Origin: an uncultured Alphaproteobacteria bacterium
GTDB taxonomy: Bacteria; Pseudomonadota; Alphaproteobacteria; Rs-D84
Reading direction: 5' to 3'
Length of the DNA: 64,000 bases
NCBI GenBank assembly: GCA_934230415.1
Contig: CAKQEW010000007.1
Coordinates: forward strand, 1 to 64,000
Shown: positions 44,072-51,403 of the stretch, piece after piece
How positions within the stretch are numbered: the stretch's first letter is position 1
How the letters are laid out: each line of letters starts with the position of its first letter
Program-made: the position numbers and the translations under genes
The notes under the pieces: generated by a model
Told to the model about the DNA's origin: nothing
Seen by the model: only the letters and a program-made list of their open reading frames with translations
The model's database searches: none

Positions 44072-45138
44072 TTCGAATAGTGGCACATGTATGGGGTCTC
44101 GCCACTGCCCGTAGCGTTTATAACATACTCATACGTTCCACTGGCATCTGCACCCCTGGTCATATAGCAATCTGTGATTGCGGTTGTTTTCATTGCAGCA
44201 GATGGTGGCATTTTCAGCGGACGTAATGCCTCGCCCTCGCCCATATCTGGGCATTTTGTGCAACTACCTGGGGCGGTTCCATAATACCCCGCCGGGCACG
44301 TAATATAATTCGCCCCCTGACACTGGCCATTATTGGTGGCACGGCCACGAAATATGCAAAAACCAGGGTCACCAGCACCATCGCCACCCGTGCATTCCCA
44401 TGCCGATGATGTAACGCATGTTGCCACGCAACTGTATGCGGATACGGTGTTGCTGCATGATGAACTGCTGATGGTTGTGGTATCCACCATATCCTTGAAA
44501 TACCCAGACTTGCATGTGTCGCACGTATCATATGTTCTACCACCGAATGATTTTTTAACCTGGGTCTGGCATCCCGTCATGGTTGGGGTTGTGTATGTTG
44601 ATACCGTAACCGCCGAACATGTTGGCGCCTTGCAATAATACCTGGTTATTGTATTTGTACATTGTTTATCACTGACACTTTCAGACGTTCTGGTGTATCC
44701 AGAATTGCATACATTACATGAATAAACTGTTGAACTGCCAAATTTCAGCTGGACCGCCGATGTACATCCATCCAGGCTTGATGCCGGTGCCGAAGATGTT
44801 GTTACACTGCATGTCGTTTTTGCCGTACATGTGCCGTAATATTTAATATCCCCGCATATTGCATTAACCAGTGATGATGTCTGGCTGGACAAATAATACC
44901 CTGAATTACATTCTGTACATTCCTGAACCACGATATCTGACGAACCAGTATTTACGTTATAATAAAGTTTCGTCTTGCAGTCAGACGATACATCGCCCCA
45001 CACATTGCCCCCGGTGTATGAAGACCCCAGAACTTCCACCGTACATGCACTGGTGTTTGTGACGGTAAGCGCGCCGGCCGTATGCGCCACAAAACACATG
45101 GCAATTGTCATAAATGCGGCGGCAACAAATTTTTTCAT
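44068..45138 (-). CDS. Cys-rich secreted protein, unknown
   Basis: 356 residues. GGGAGAG precedes the ATG at 45138, which starts a signal peptide (KKFVAAAFMTIAM, cleavage near AGA-L). The mature chain has CxxGYY-type Cys units (CNSGYYLSSQT, CKSGYFKDM, CPAGYYGTAPGSC). The C-terminus (TDCYMTRGADASGTYEY, then MCHYSK) matches the secreted protein at 18810-19664. Its leader shares an RNA motif with the gene at 48817. Confidence 0.82.
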   Translation of the reverse strand: MKKFVAAAFMTIAMCFVAHTAGALTVTNTSACTVEVLGSSYTGGNVWGDVSSDCKTKLYYNVNTGSSDIVVQECTECNSGYYLSSQTSSLVNAICGDIKYYGTCTAKTTCSVTTSSAPASSLDGCTSAVQLKFGSSTVYSCNVCNSGYTRTSESVSDKQCTNTITRYYCKAPTCSAVTVSTYTTPTMTGCQTQVKKSFGGRTYDTCDTCKSGYFKDMVDTTTISSSSCSNTVSAYSCVATCVTSSAWECTGGDGAGDPGFCIFRGRATNNGQCQGANYITCPAGYYGTAPGSCTKCPDMGEGEALRPLKMPPSAAMKTTAITDCYMTRGADASGTYEYVINATGSGETPYMCHYSK

Positions 45139-45163
45139 AGTGGTTCTCTCCCATACTAACTGT

Positions 45164-45372
45164 AAAATAAAACCACCGTATTTTGGTGGCCAGGAGGTTG
45201 AGAACAATCTTACGAATTGTGTCGCGTATTTGATATTTCACGACCCTCCTGACCGAAATCAGGAGTTTTTTTCATCGCAATAACTAAAAAACGGCGCATT
45301 TTGCGCGCGTCTGATAACATTGCAACGCGTAAGCACGGGTTCTCACACCCCATCGTCGGAACACCCAACGAC
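45164..45372 (-). promoter_or_regulatory. Structured leader A: conserved motif plus intrinsic terminator
   Basis: Downstream of a TATAAT (plus-strand 45379-45384) the RNA has a 5' hairpin, GGGGTGTGAGAACCCGT (45335-45351), a variable stem, then GCGATGAAAAAAACTCC pairing with GGAGGGTCGTGAA (45243-45266 region). It ends in a terminator CCACC/GGTGG with TTTTATTTT (45164-45190) before the Shine-Dalgarno. CAGGAGG (45245-45251 on the RNA) can also pair with CCTCCTG (45191-45197), bridging to the terminator. The same order of parts occurs at 48588-48773. Confidence 0.6.
45210..45275 (-). CDS. Possible leader peptide of 21 residues
   Basis: ATG within leader A encodes MKKTPDFGQEGREISN and five more residues. 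A 16-residue frame at the same place in leader B reads MEKTPTNGLEGCEYIE, so the pattern MxKTPxxGxEGxE is shared. The shared part is also the ACTCC/GGAGG hairpin, so conservation may be of RNA and not peptide. No clear Shine-Dalgarno. Confidence 0.3.
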   Translation of the reverse strand: MKKTPDFGQEGREISNTRHNS

Positions 45373-45439
45373 ACACGTATTATATGAAACGTAAAAAATA
45401 AAAACAAGGGTTAAATTTTTTATATTGGTATTACTGTAC

Positions 45440-45700
45440 GGAGAGCATCCGTCTCTGCCACAACAAAGAGAGCAAAGAGTAGAGAGCAATGTTTGTGCTC
45501 GCATTCGCTCGCAGCATTTATATTACCCGGATTCCAGGAACACCGCTGGGACAAATAAAAGACCGCCTCCCCGCTGCGCGGTACTCCTCCACAGGATGGG
45601 AACTTTAGTCCGCGACAGAAAAAAGCAAGTGCGCCGGATGGCGCACTGCATTGCTCTCTGCACTCTGCTCTTTACTCTCTATTATCTATGCTCTGTTATC
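45440..45700. repeat. Dispersed intergenic repeat mosaic, copy 4
   Basis: Starts with AGAGAGCAAAGAGTAGAGAG and ends with the reverse type CATTGCTCTCTGCACTCTGC and a degenerate CTCTATTATCTATG tandem. Between are ACCCGGATTCCAGGAACACCG and the hairpin AGTGCGCC/GGCGCACT (45629-45646) also found in copy 1. No gene. Confidence 0.65.
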
Positions 45701-45706
45701 TATTCT

Positions 45707-46624
45707 CTATTTATCTGCCAGGGGGTGGGCATGGTTGTATATGTTTGTGATTTCCGCCATGTTAACCTTGGTATACAATTGGGTTGTGGATAAAGACGAG
45801 TGCCCCAGCAGTTCTTGCAAACTGCGCAAGTCCGCCCCGCCCGCCAGCAACGCCGTTGCAAACGTATGACGCAATGCGTGCGGTGTCACGTAATCCGGCA
45901 ACTGTAAATATTTGCGGACATGCTCTATGACCTTTTCTGCCATACGCGCCGACATGGGCAGACCGCGCACACTGCGAAACAGCGGGTCATCCGGCGCATT
46001 TCCAAATGGTCGCACCGCCGTGTATTTATCAATTGCATCCCATACGGCGGGCAAGATTGGCACAATGCGTTCCTTGGCACCCTTGCCCATTATGCGCAAT
46101 ACATCGGGGCGACCGCGCACATCCATGTTGGTCAGTGACAGCGCTTCGGATATACGCAGGCCACAACCAAATATTAACACCACCAGCGCCCAATCGCGCG
46201 CCGCAATCCACGGGTCGCCGCCGTCAATATTGCGAATGGCGTCATGCATATTTTCAACATCGGCGACATCAATTGCCTTGGACAATTTGCGCGGAACCTT
46301 TGGCGACGAAATCAGACCAATTGCGTCATTTTTTATCCCATGTTTTTTTGCCAAAAATTTATAAAACCCGCGCAGCGATGACAGCGCCCGCGCCGTTGAT
46401 TTATGCGCCAGGTTCCGTCGCGCCCGATCCGCCAGCCATGCGCGAAAGCATAACGTATCCGCACGCGCCATATCCGCGATCGTGGCAACACCGCCGGCAT
46501 AGTTGTCATAAAATTTTATAAAATCATAAATATCTGTTTCGTACGCCGTGGCCGTGTGCGACGAATAATTTTTCGTCCGCGTCAGGTATTCTATAAATTC
46601 CGAAACAGTTTCGTTCATATACAT
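45707..46624 (-). CDS. xerC: Tyrosine recombinase XerC/XerD-like
   Basis: 305 residues. N-terminal SAM-like core-binding domain (1-100), catalytic domain with R in GLRISEAL, K in GKGAKER, HALRH, LLGHSS and the Tyr in TQLYTKV, the full R-K-HxxR-H-Y set. Size and the intact catalytic set fit the chromosome-dimer resolvase acting at dif, not an integrase; no dif site was found here. Second gene after the SIMPL protein. Confidence 0.88.
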   Translation of the reverse strand: MYMNETVSEFIEYLTRTKNYSSHTATAYETDIYDFIKFYDNYAGGVATIADMARADTLCFRAWLADRARRNLAHKSTARALSSLRGFYKFLAKKHGIKNDAIGLISSPKVPRKLSKAIDVADVENMHDAIRNIDGGDPWIAARDWALVVLIFGCGLRISEALSLTNMDVRGRPDVLRIMGKGAKERIVPILPAVWDAIDKYTAVRPFGNAPDDPLFRSVRGLPMSARMAEKVIEHVRKYLQLPDYVTPHALRHTFATALLAGGADLRSLQELLGHSSLSTTQLYTKVNMAEITNIYNHAHPLADK

Positions 46625-46630
46625 AGCGTT

Positions 46631-46650
46631 GTGTCCGCCGTGGCGGACAC
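46631..46650. repeat. Perfect 9-bp inverted repeat before xerC
   Basis: GTGTCCGCC GT GGCGGACAC between the SIMPL gene stop and the xerC start. It lacks a T tract on the minus strand, so a regulator site or mRNA stabiliser is possible; on the plus strand it is followed by TTTTTTT. Confidence 0.5.
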
Positions 46651-46660
46651 ATTAGTTTTT

Positions 46661-47401
46661 TTATCTGATTTCAAATGTTGCAGATACGGTGACGGAAACC
46701 TCTGTATCCTTGGTCACCAGACCACCCCCAACATACGAACTGGCATCCGACGCCTCCATCTTCGCACTGGCGCGCAAGAAATTAGATGCCAATGGCTGGT
46801 ACGATGAACGCGTATTCACATCATATGACACCGCCAACAATTTGCCCGCATGGCGCCGATCGCCCGCCGCCAACGCATCTGCACGCGTGCGCGCATTTTC
46901 AACCGCCGTGCCCAGGCATTTTTCCATGATTGGTTTCATGGTTTCATTGCTGGTATACATACGCAGGTTTTCAGAATAAACATTTTTCTGGCCGGCGAAT
47001 TGGGTCAGTATCTTTTCAATTATATCAATATTATCCGCAGAAACCTCTATGGCGATGGACGTTTCAATCCCCAGCGTTTCCGATTTCTGCAATTCGCGAT
47101 TCCATTCAGTCTTTTCATACGAATTGAAATCTGTGGTTTGCATCTGAACATCTTGCTTTTTCAGGAATTCTGTGATTTCCGCAATTTTCGCCGTTGCCTG
47201 TTTCATGGAAACCGCCGCAGACGTGTCCAATGTTGTCACGCGCAGTGTGATTGCCGTTCGGTCCTTGGGCGCGGTGGTCAGGCATTCGCCCGATACCGAA
47301 ATCGTACGAACATCGCGTGGCGCATCCAGCCAACCAAACACCAGCGCCAACACCGCACCGGCACCGATTACACTGCCCGCCCAGATGAATGATTTTTTCA
47401 T
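46661..47401 (-). CDS. SIMPL-domain (DUF541) periplasmic protein
   Basis: 246 residues, N-terminal signal anchor (about 5-24), then the DUF541/SIMPL pattern: ISVSGECLTTAPKDRTAITLRV, a long helix, IAIEVSADNIDIIEKIL, and a KDTEVSVTVSATFEI end. The family (for example Bp26/OMP28) sits in the periplasm or outer membrane and has been linked to oxidative stress; the exact role is unknown. Followed by xerC after a palindrome. Confidence 0.85.
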   Translation of the reverse strand: MKKSFIWAGSVIGAGAVLALVFGWLDAPRDVRTISVSGECLTTAPKDRTAITLRVTTLDTSAAVSMKQATAKIAEITEFLKKQDVQMQTTDFNSYEKTEWNRELQKSETLGIETSIAIEVSADNIDIIEKILTQFAGQKNVYSENLRMYTSNETMKPIMEKCLGTAVENARTRADALAAGDRRHAGKLLAVSYDVNTRSSYQPLASNFLRASAKMEASDASSYVGGGLVTKDTEVSVTVSATFEIR

Positions 47402-47423
47402 ATCTCTCTCCCATGTTTATACG

Positions 47424-48473
47424 TTAATCAAAATAGTTCAGTTTCATTGCCGATTTCACCCGCCGTACGGTTTCCGCCGCCGCCGCGCGCGCATCCATTG
47501 TGCCACGCCGCAAAATTTCCATCACAGACGCAGGGTCACGCGCCAACTGTTCCCGGCGTTCGCGAATTGGACGCAATGTTTCCTGCATCACATTGTTCAG
47601 GAACTTTTTAACCTTTACATCACCCAGACCACCGCGTTCATAATGCGCCGCCAATTCGTCATAGTTCGCATATTCTGGCAAAAATGCCGCGAAATGTTCC
47701 GGACGTGCAAACACCGACAGGTAAATAAACACCGGATTGTCCGTTGTGTTGCCCGGGTCTTCTATACGAATATGATTTGGATCGGTGAACATCGTTTTTA
47801 CCTTGGCCGCGATTTCATCCGCAGAATCTTTTAGATAAATTCCGTTGTTCAAAGACTTGCTCATTTTCGCATTGCCATCCGTCCCCGGCAGACGCGCCGC
47901 CGATTTAGATTGTGGCACAACCGCACGTGGCATGGTCAATGTTTCACCATAAATGCTGTTAAATTTATGTACGATTTCCGCCGCCTGTTCCAGCATCGGC
48001 AACTGGTCATCACCCACCGGGACGATATTCGCACCAAACGCCGTGATATCTGCTGCCTGGGATATCGGATATGTAAAGAATCCGACCGGCACACCGCCGT
48101 TAAACTTTTCCTTTTGCGCAATTTCGGTCTTTACCGTCGGATTGCGTTGCAGGCGCGCCACCGTCACCAGATTCATGTAATAGAACGTCAGTTCGGTCAG
48201 TTCTGAAACCTCTGACTGGATAAACATGGTGGTTTTAGACGGGTCGTATCCCGCCGCCAACATATCCAATGTGATTTCCATTACGTTTTCACGAACCCGC
48301 GCCGGGTCATCAAAATTATCGGTCAACCCCTGGGCATCGGCAATCATGGCGTACATTTTTTCATACCCGCCGGCATTCTGGATTGCAATATTCGGCATCA
48401 ACGCGCCAACCATGTGTCCAATATGCAGCGGACCAGTCGGACGAATACCTGTTAAAATAATATCTTTGGACAT
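47424..48473 (-). CDS. trpS: Tryptophanyl-tRNA synthetase
   Basis: 349 residues. Class I signature PLHIGHMVGAL near residue 17 and KMSKSLNN near 205 are both present. The ATG at 48473 is preferred, with AGAGAG 8 nt upstream; a GTG three codons earlier is also open. Charges tRNA-Trp. It probably heads the trpS-SIMPL-xerC series on the minus strand. Confidence 0.94.
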   Translation of the reverse strand: MSKDIILTGIRPTGPLHIGHMVGALMPNIAIQNAGGYEKMYAMIADAQGLTDNFDDPARVRENVMEITLDMLAAGYDPSKTTMFIQSEVSELTELTFYYMNLVTVARLQRNPTVKTEIAQKEKFNGGVPVGFFTYPISQAADITAFGANIVPVGDDQLPMLEQAAEIVHKFNSIYGETLTMPRAVVPQSKSAARLPGTDGNAKMSKSLNNGIYLKDSADEIAAKVKTMFTDPNHIRIEDPGNTTDNPVFIYLSVFARPEHFAAFLPEYANYDELAAHYERGGLGDVKVKKFLNNVMQETLRPIRERREQLARDPASVMEILRRGTMDARAAAAETVRRVKSAMKLNYFD

Positions 48474-48587
48474 AGTAATCACTCTCTGATGTTTTATCGG
48501 TTTGTATGTTATAACATTTATAATTAAAAATCAACATCGCGCAACAAACGCGCATAAAAATATTGTTCCACAGATAATATTTTTCTG

Positions 48588-48773
48588 TAAAATCGTGACC
48601 GATACAAAGTGTTTTTGTATTGGGGTGTAGAAACCCGTAAATAAGGCGTCCGATGCGCATGCGTCGTGATGGAAAAAACTCCGACCAACGGGTTGGAGGG
48701 TTGTGAATATATTGAATAAACAACACTATTCCTTATTATACCAGCCACCTGAAATAAATCCGGTGGTTTTTTG
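48588..48773 (+). promoter_or_regulatory. Structured leader B: same motif as leader A plus terminator
   Basis: Parts in order: a TAAAAT -10 (48588-48593), hairpin GATACAAA/TTTGTAT, GGGGTGTAGAAACCCGT (48622-48638), a GC-rich stem, GTGATGGAAAAAACTCC pairing with GGAGGGTTGTGAA (48678-48701 region), then terminator CCACC/CCGGTGG with TTTTTT (48745-48773), and finally AAGGAGAGG of the next gene. It matches leader A in order, in sequence at the conserved parts, and in having the terminator before the ribosome site. Confidence 0.6.
48669..48719 (+). CDS. Possible leader peptide of 16 residues
   Basis: Frame MEKTPTNGLEGCEYIE within leader B, matching the 21-residue frame in leader A. Coding status is doubtful, because the match coincides with the conserved hairpin. 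Confidence 0.3.
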   Translation: MEKTPTNGLEGCEYIE

Positions 48774-48816
48774 TTGCATTACTGTAAACATGCACATAAG
48801 GAGAGGAAAAACAAAA

Positions 48817-48939
48817 ATGAGAAAAATATCGTTATTCGTGGCATGCGCGGGTCTGATATTTATAACCGGAAATGCACTGGCCGGCACATATTATAATGAA
48901 TCTGGCACCCTGGAATACAGTGACAATTGTTTTATTTGA
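48817..48939 (+). CDS. Short secreted peptide
   Basis: 40 residues. AAGGAGAGG lies 10 nt upstream of the ATG; the product is a signal peptide (RKISLFVACAGLIFITG, cleavage near ALA-G) plus an 18-residue mature part with one Cys (ending SDNCFI). It may be a real small secreted peptide or the 5' remnant of a longer Cys-rich secreted protein like the one at 44068. The terminator follows within 25 nt. Confidence 0.6.
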   Translation: MRKISLFVACAGLIFITGNALAGTYYNESGTLEYSDNCFI

Positions 48940-48960
48940 TATGAATATCAAGTGTAATAA

Positions 48961-48986
48961 AAAACCGTCCAAATGGACGGTTTTAT
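48961..48986. terminator. Bidirectional terminator between the peptide gene and rpsD
   Basis: AAAACCGTCC/GGACGGTTTTA palindrome, AAAT loop. Confidence 0.85.
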
Positions 48987-49004
48987 TTCTGGATTGATTC
49001 CTAT

Positions 49005-49637
49005 TTAACGAGAATAGAATTCAACAACCAATTCTGGGAACATCTGAACCGGATATGGAACATCCTGGAACGATGGTACGCGTGTGAATGTCGCGGTAAA
49101 ATTCGCGCTGTCCACGTTGATGTAATCTGGCCAGTTGCGTTCCGCAGATTCCAACGCCAAAACAACCAATGGCATCTGTTTCGCTTTTTCACTGACGGTG
49201 ATGACATCGCCCGGTTTTACCTGGTAAGACGCGATTTTAACGCGTTTGCCGTTGACATAGATGTGACCGTGGCTGACCAATTGACGGGACGAGAATACGG
49301 TTGGTGCCAATTTCGCACGATATACAACCGCATCCAAACGACGTTCCAGCAAACCAATCAAGTTATCTGGGGTGTCGCCCTTCATATTGTCGGCTTCCAA
49401 ATAATATGCACGGAATTTCTTTTCGCCGATGTTACCATAGTAACCCTTCAGTGTCTGTTTTGCGCGCATCTGTTTTGCGTAATCAGACGAATTACCGCCA
49501 CGGGATGTTGGCCCATGCTGACCCGGCTTGTATTTACGTTTGTTGAATGGGGATTTTGCCTGGCCCCACAGGTTCACGCCCAAACTGCGGGCGATTTTTA
49601 ATTTACGAGTGCTGCGTTTTGCGCCTGCTCTTGCCAT
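49005..49637 (-). CDS. rpsD: 30S ribosomal protein S4
   Basis: 210 residues. N-terminal [20 protein letters not shown], the [21 protein letters not shown]4 RNA-binding domain and the usual C-terminal VEFYSR. S4 nucleates 16S rRNA folding. AAGGA precedes the ATG. The zinc-binding cysteines of some S4 proteins are absent. Confidence 0.96.
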   Translation of the reverse strand: MARAGAKRSTRKLKIARSLGVNLWGQAKSPFNKRKYKPGQHGPTSRGGNSSDYAKQMRAKQTLKGYYGNIGEKKFRAYYLEADNMKGDTPDNLIGLLERRLDAVVYRAKLAPTVFSSRQLVSHGHIYVNGKRVKIASYQVKPGDVITVSEKAKQMPLVVLALESAERNWPDYINVDSANFTATFTRVPSFQDVPYPVQMFPELVVEFYSR

Positions 49638-49754
49638 AATTTTATCCTTTGTTTTTGGTTTTTAGGTGCCAGGTTTTGCCCAGATTCCTTATCGCGTACG
49701 GGACCAAAAAATCACCGCCGCCGTAATCAGTTCTGATTACCCAGCGCGCCCAGT

Positions 49755-50606
49755 TTATAGCGTTTTTGTGCGAAAATCAAGTATTTTCTGTAATGACAGG
49801 GTATTTTCTACACCACATTCGCGCGCAAATGCGCCACCACGTCCCCAAAAGCGCCCAATCTTATCAATCGCATGGGCATCATCACTGAACAGGATGGGAA
49901 TATTACGGGCAACCGCCATTTTCACAATTCGTGGCGACGGATACGGTTCATTTCCACACTCGTACAGGCTGGTATTTATCTCCATCGCGGTATTTGATAC
50001 CGCAATCGCATCCAACGCGCTGGATTCGGCCGCCACCCATTCGTCATCGGTGCCCAGGCCGACCTTTTTAAACAAATCCAGATGTGCCATCCACGTGAAC
50101 AGTCCAGACGCCGCCGCATCACGAACATTCGCCCAATATTGGGCCAGCATCTGGCGCTGAACATCGGGCGTGGCATGCGCGGCATCATGTGTATTGCACA
50201 GTGTCCCGTCCCAGTCTATGAAATGCGCCGCCCCGATGACATAGTCCGGCTGTAACACATGCAATGCGCGCATAAATCCATCGCGCCAACCCGGGTATGT
50301 GAAATAGTCAACCTCCATCCCGCGCAGGACACGAATCCCAGATGTCTGGGCCAATTGGTCCAGTTCATCATAATGCGCCTGGAAATGTGCGATTGTGTTA
50401 TCAAATGATTCTGAATAAATTGCATTGTACCCATAACGCACGGCGTATTTGTACATTGGCGCACGACGAATATTTGGATGCACAATAAAATGGTTAGATA
50501 TCCCGATTGCCGTCATCCCCAGCCCGGCGGCACGCGCCACCATTTCAGCGGACGTGTTTTTGCCGTCAAATCCGATTGTGTGGGTATGCAACGAAAAATC
50601 TTGCAT
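49755..50606 (-). CDS. PHP-domain phosphoesterase, HisK-like
   Basis: 283 residues. PHP metal ligands in order: SLHTHT, ISNHF, RGMEVDYF, AAHF, HLDLFKK and SDDAH. Most like histidinol-phosphate phosphatase of the PHP type, but no other his genes are here, so the substrate is open. Its ATG overlaps the lemA stop (TGATG), so the two are coupled. Confidence 0.83.
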   Translation of the reverse strand: MQDFSLHTHTIGFDGKNTSAEMVARAAGLGMTAIGISNHFIVHPNIRRAPMYKYAVRYGYNAIYSESFDNTIAHFQAHYDELDQLAQTSGIRVLRGMEVDYFTYPGWRDGFMRALHVLQPDYVIGAAHFIDWDGTLCNTHDAAHATPDVQRQMLAQYWANVRDAAASGLFTWMAHLDLFKKVGLGTDDEWVAAESSALDAIAVSNTAMEINTSLYECGNEPYPSPRIVKMAVARNIPILFSDDAHAIDKIGRFWGRGGAFARECGVENTLSLQKILDFRTKTL

Positions 50607-51145
50607 CAGAACGTTACCTTTGGATTGGTGCGGGACGCGTCATCCGCGGCGAACAGGGGTTCGTGCACAATGCCAAATGCGCGCGCAACAATGTTGGATG
50701 GGAATTGGTCAATCTGGGTATTCAATGCCATGACCACCGTGTTATAGAACTGGCGTGCGGCCTGAATTTTTGTTTCTGTATCCGCCAATTCGCGCTGTAA
50801 TTCCATAAAGTTTTCATTCGCGCGCAGTGTTGGGTAATTTTCCGCCAGGGCGAAAATACTTTTCAGGGTCTGGCCCAACTGGTTTTCAGCCGCCATGCGC
50901 GCATCACCGGTGGCACCGGTCACACCGTTGCGTGCCGCGATAACCGCGTCCAGCGTTTCACGTTCATGCCGTGCCGCGCCACGCACCGATTCCACCAAAT
51001 TTGGAATCAGGTCATACCGGCGTTTTAATTGTGTGTCTATGGTTGCGAATGCCTCGCGCGCCTGGTTTCGGCGTGCAACCAGACCATTATAAACAGCGAT
51101 AAAATACAGAACGAAAATTGCAACAACAGCGATGGCAGTCCACAT
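50606..51145 (-). CDS. lemA: LemA family protein
   Basis: 179 residues: an N-terminal membrane anchor (AIAVVAIFVLYFIAV), then the LemA helical domain with LKRRYDLIPNLVESVRG, ANENFMELQRELADTETKIQ and ARQFYNTVV. LemA proteins are membrane proteins with unclear function. AAAGGA lies 5 nt before the ATG at 51145. Confidence 0.9.
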   Translation of the reverse strand: MWTAIAVVAIFVLYFIAVYNGLVARRNQAREAFATIDTQLKRRYDLIPNLVESVRGAARHERETLDAVIAARNGVTGATGDARMAAENQLGQTLKSIFALAENYPTLRANENFMELQRELADTETKIQAARQFYNTVVMALNTQIDQFPSNIVARAFGIVHEPLFAADDASRTNPKVTF

Positions 51146-51194
51146 AGTAAATCCTTTGGTTATTGGTTCCCAGTCATTGTAGTGCAAACGGCAA

Positions 51195-51403
51195 AAATTA
51201 CAAGAATAAAGAACGCGACCCCAGTTCCCATCGCAAGTTCCCCTCCGGTGGAACCACCCACGAAATTTGCCAATTTCGCGGGGCAATGGGCCCCGGCCTG
51301 CGCCGGGGTGACGAAATGTAATAAAGAATACGCCAGACTAAAGTTCCCCTCTGGCCAGAGGGATGGCGCAACGCGCCGGGGTGTAGGCATTATGCCGGGG
51401 TTA
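51195..51403. repeat. Dispersed intergenic repeat mosaic, copy 5
   Basis: Block with CGCCGGGGTGACGAAAT and AAAGAATACGCCAGACTAAA (51301-51355), nearly identical to 38992-39043, which also lies directly after the 3' end of a BspA-like gene. Earlier part has CAAGTTCCCCTCCGGTGGAACCACCC. Confidence 0.65.

Noticed and set aside
45246..45273. Plus-strand terminator CTCCTGA/TCAGGAG with T run
   Set aside because: No plus-strand gene ends there; it is the conserved internal hairpin of leader A read on the other strand.
45210..45407. 65-codon frame covering all of leader A as a protein
   Set aside because: It begins before the likely transcription start and crosses structured RNA; only its last 21 codons are shared with leader B.
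45707..46624. XerC-like gene as an island integrase
   Set aside because: It has the typical Xer size and set of motifs, lies in a trpS-linked housekeeping cluster and is 18 kb from the toxin-like island.
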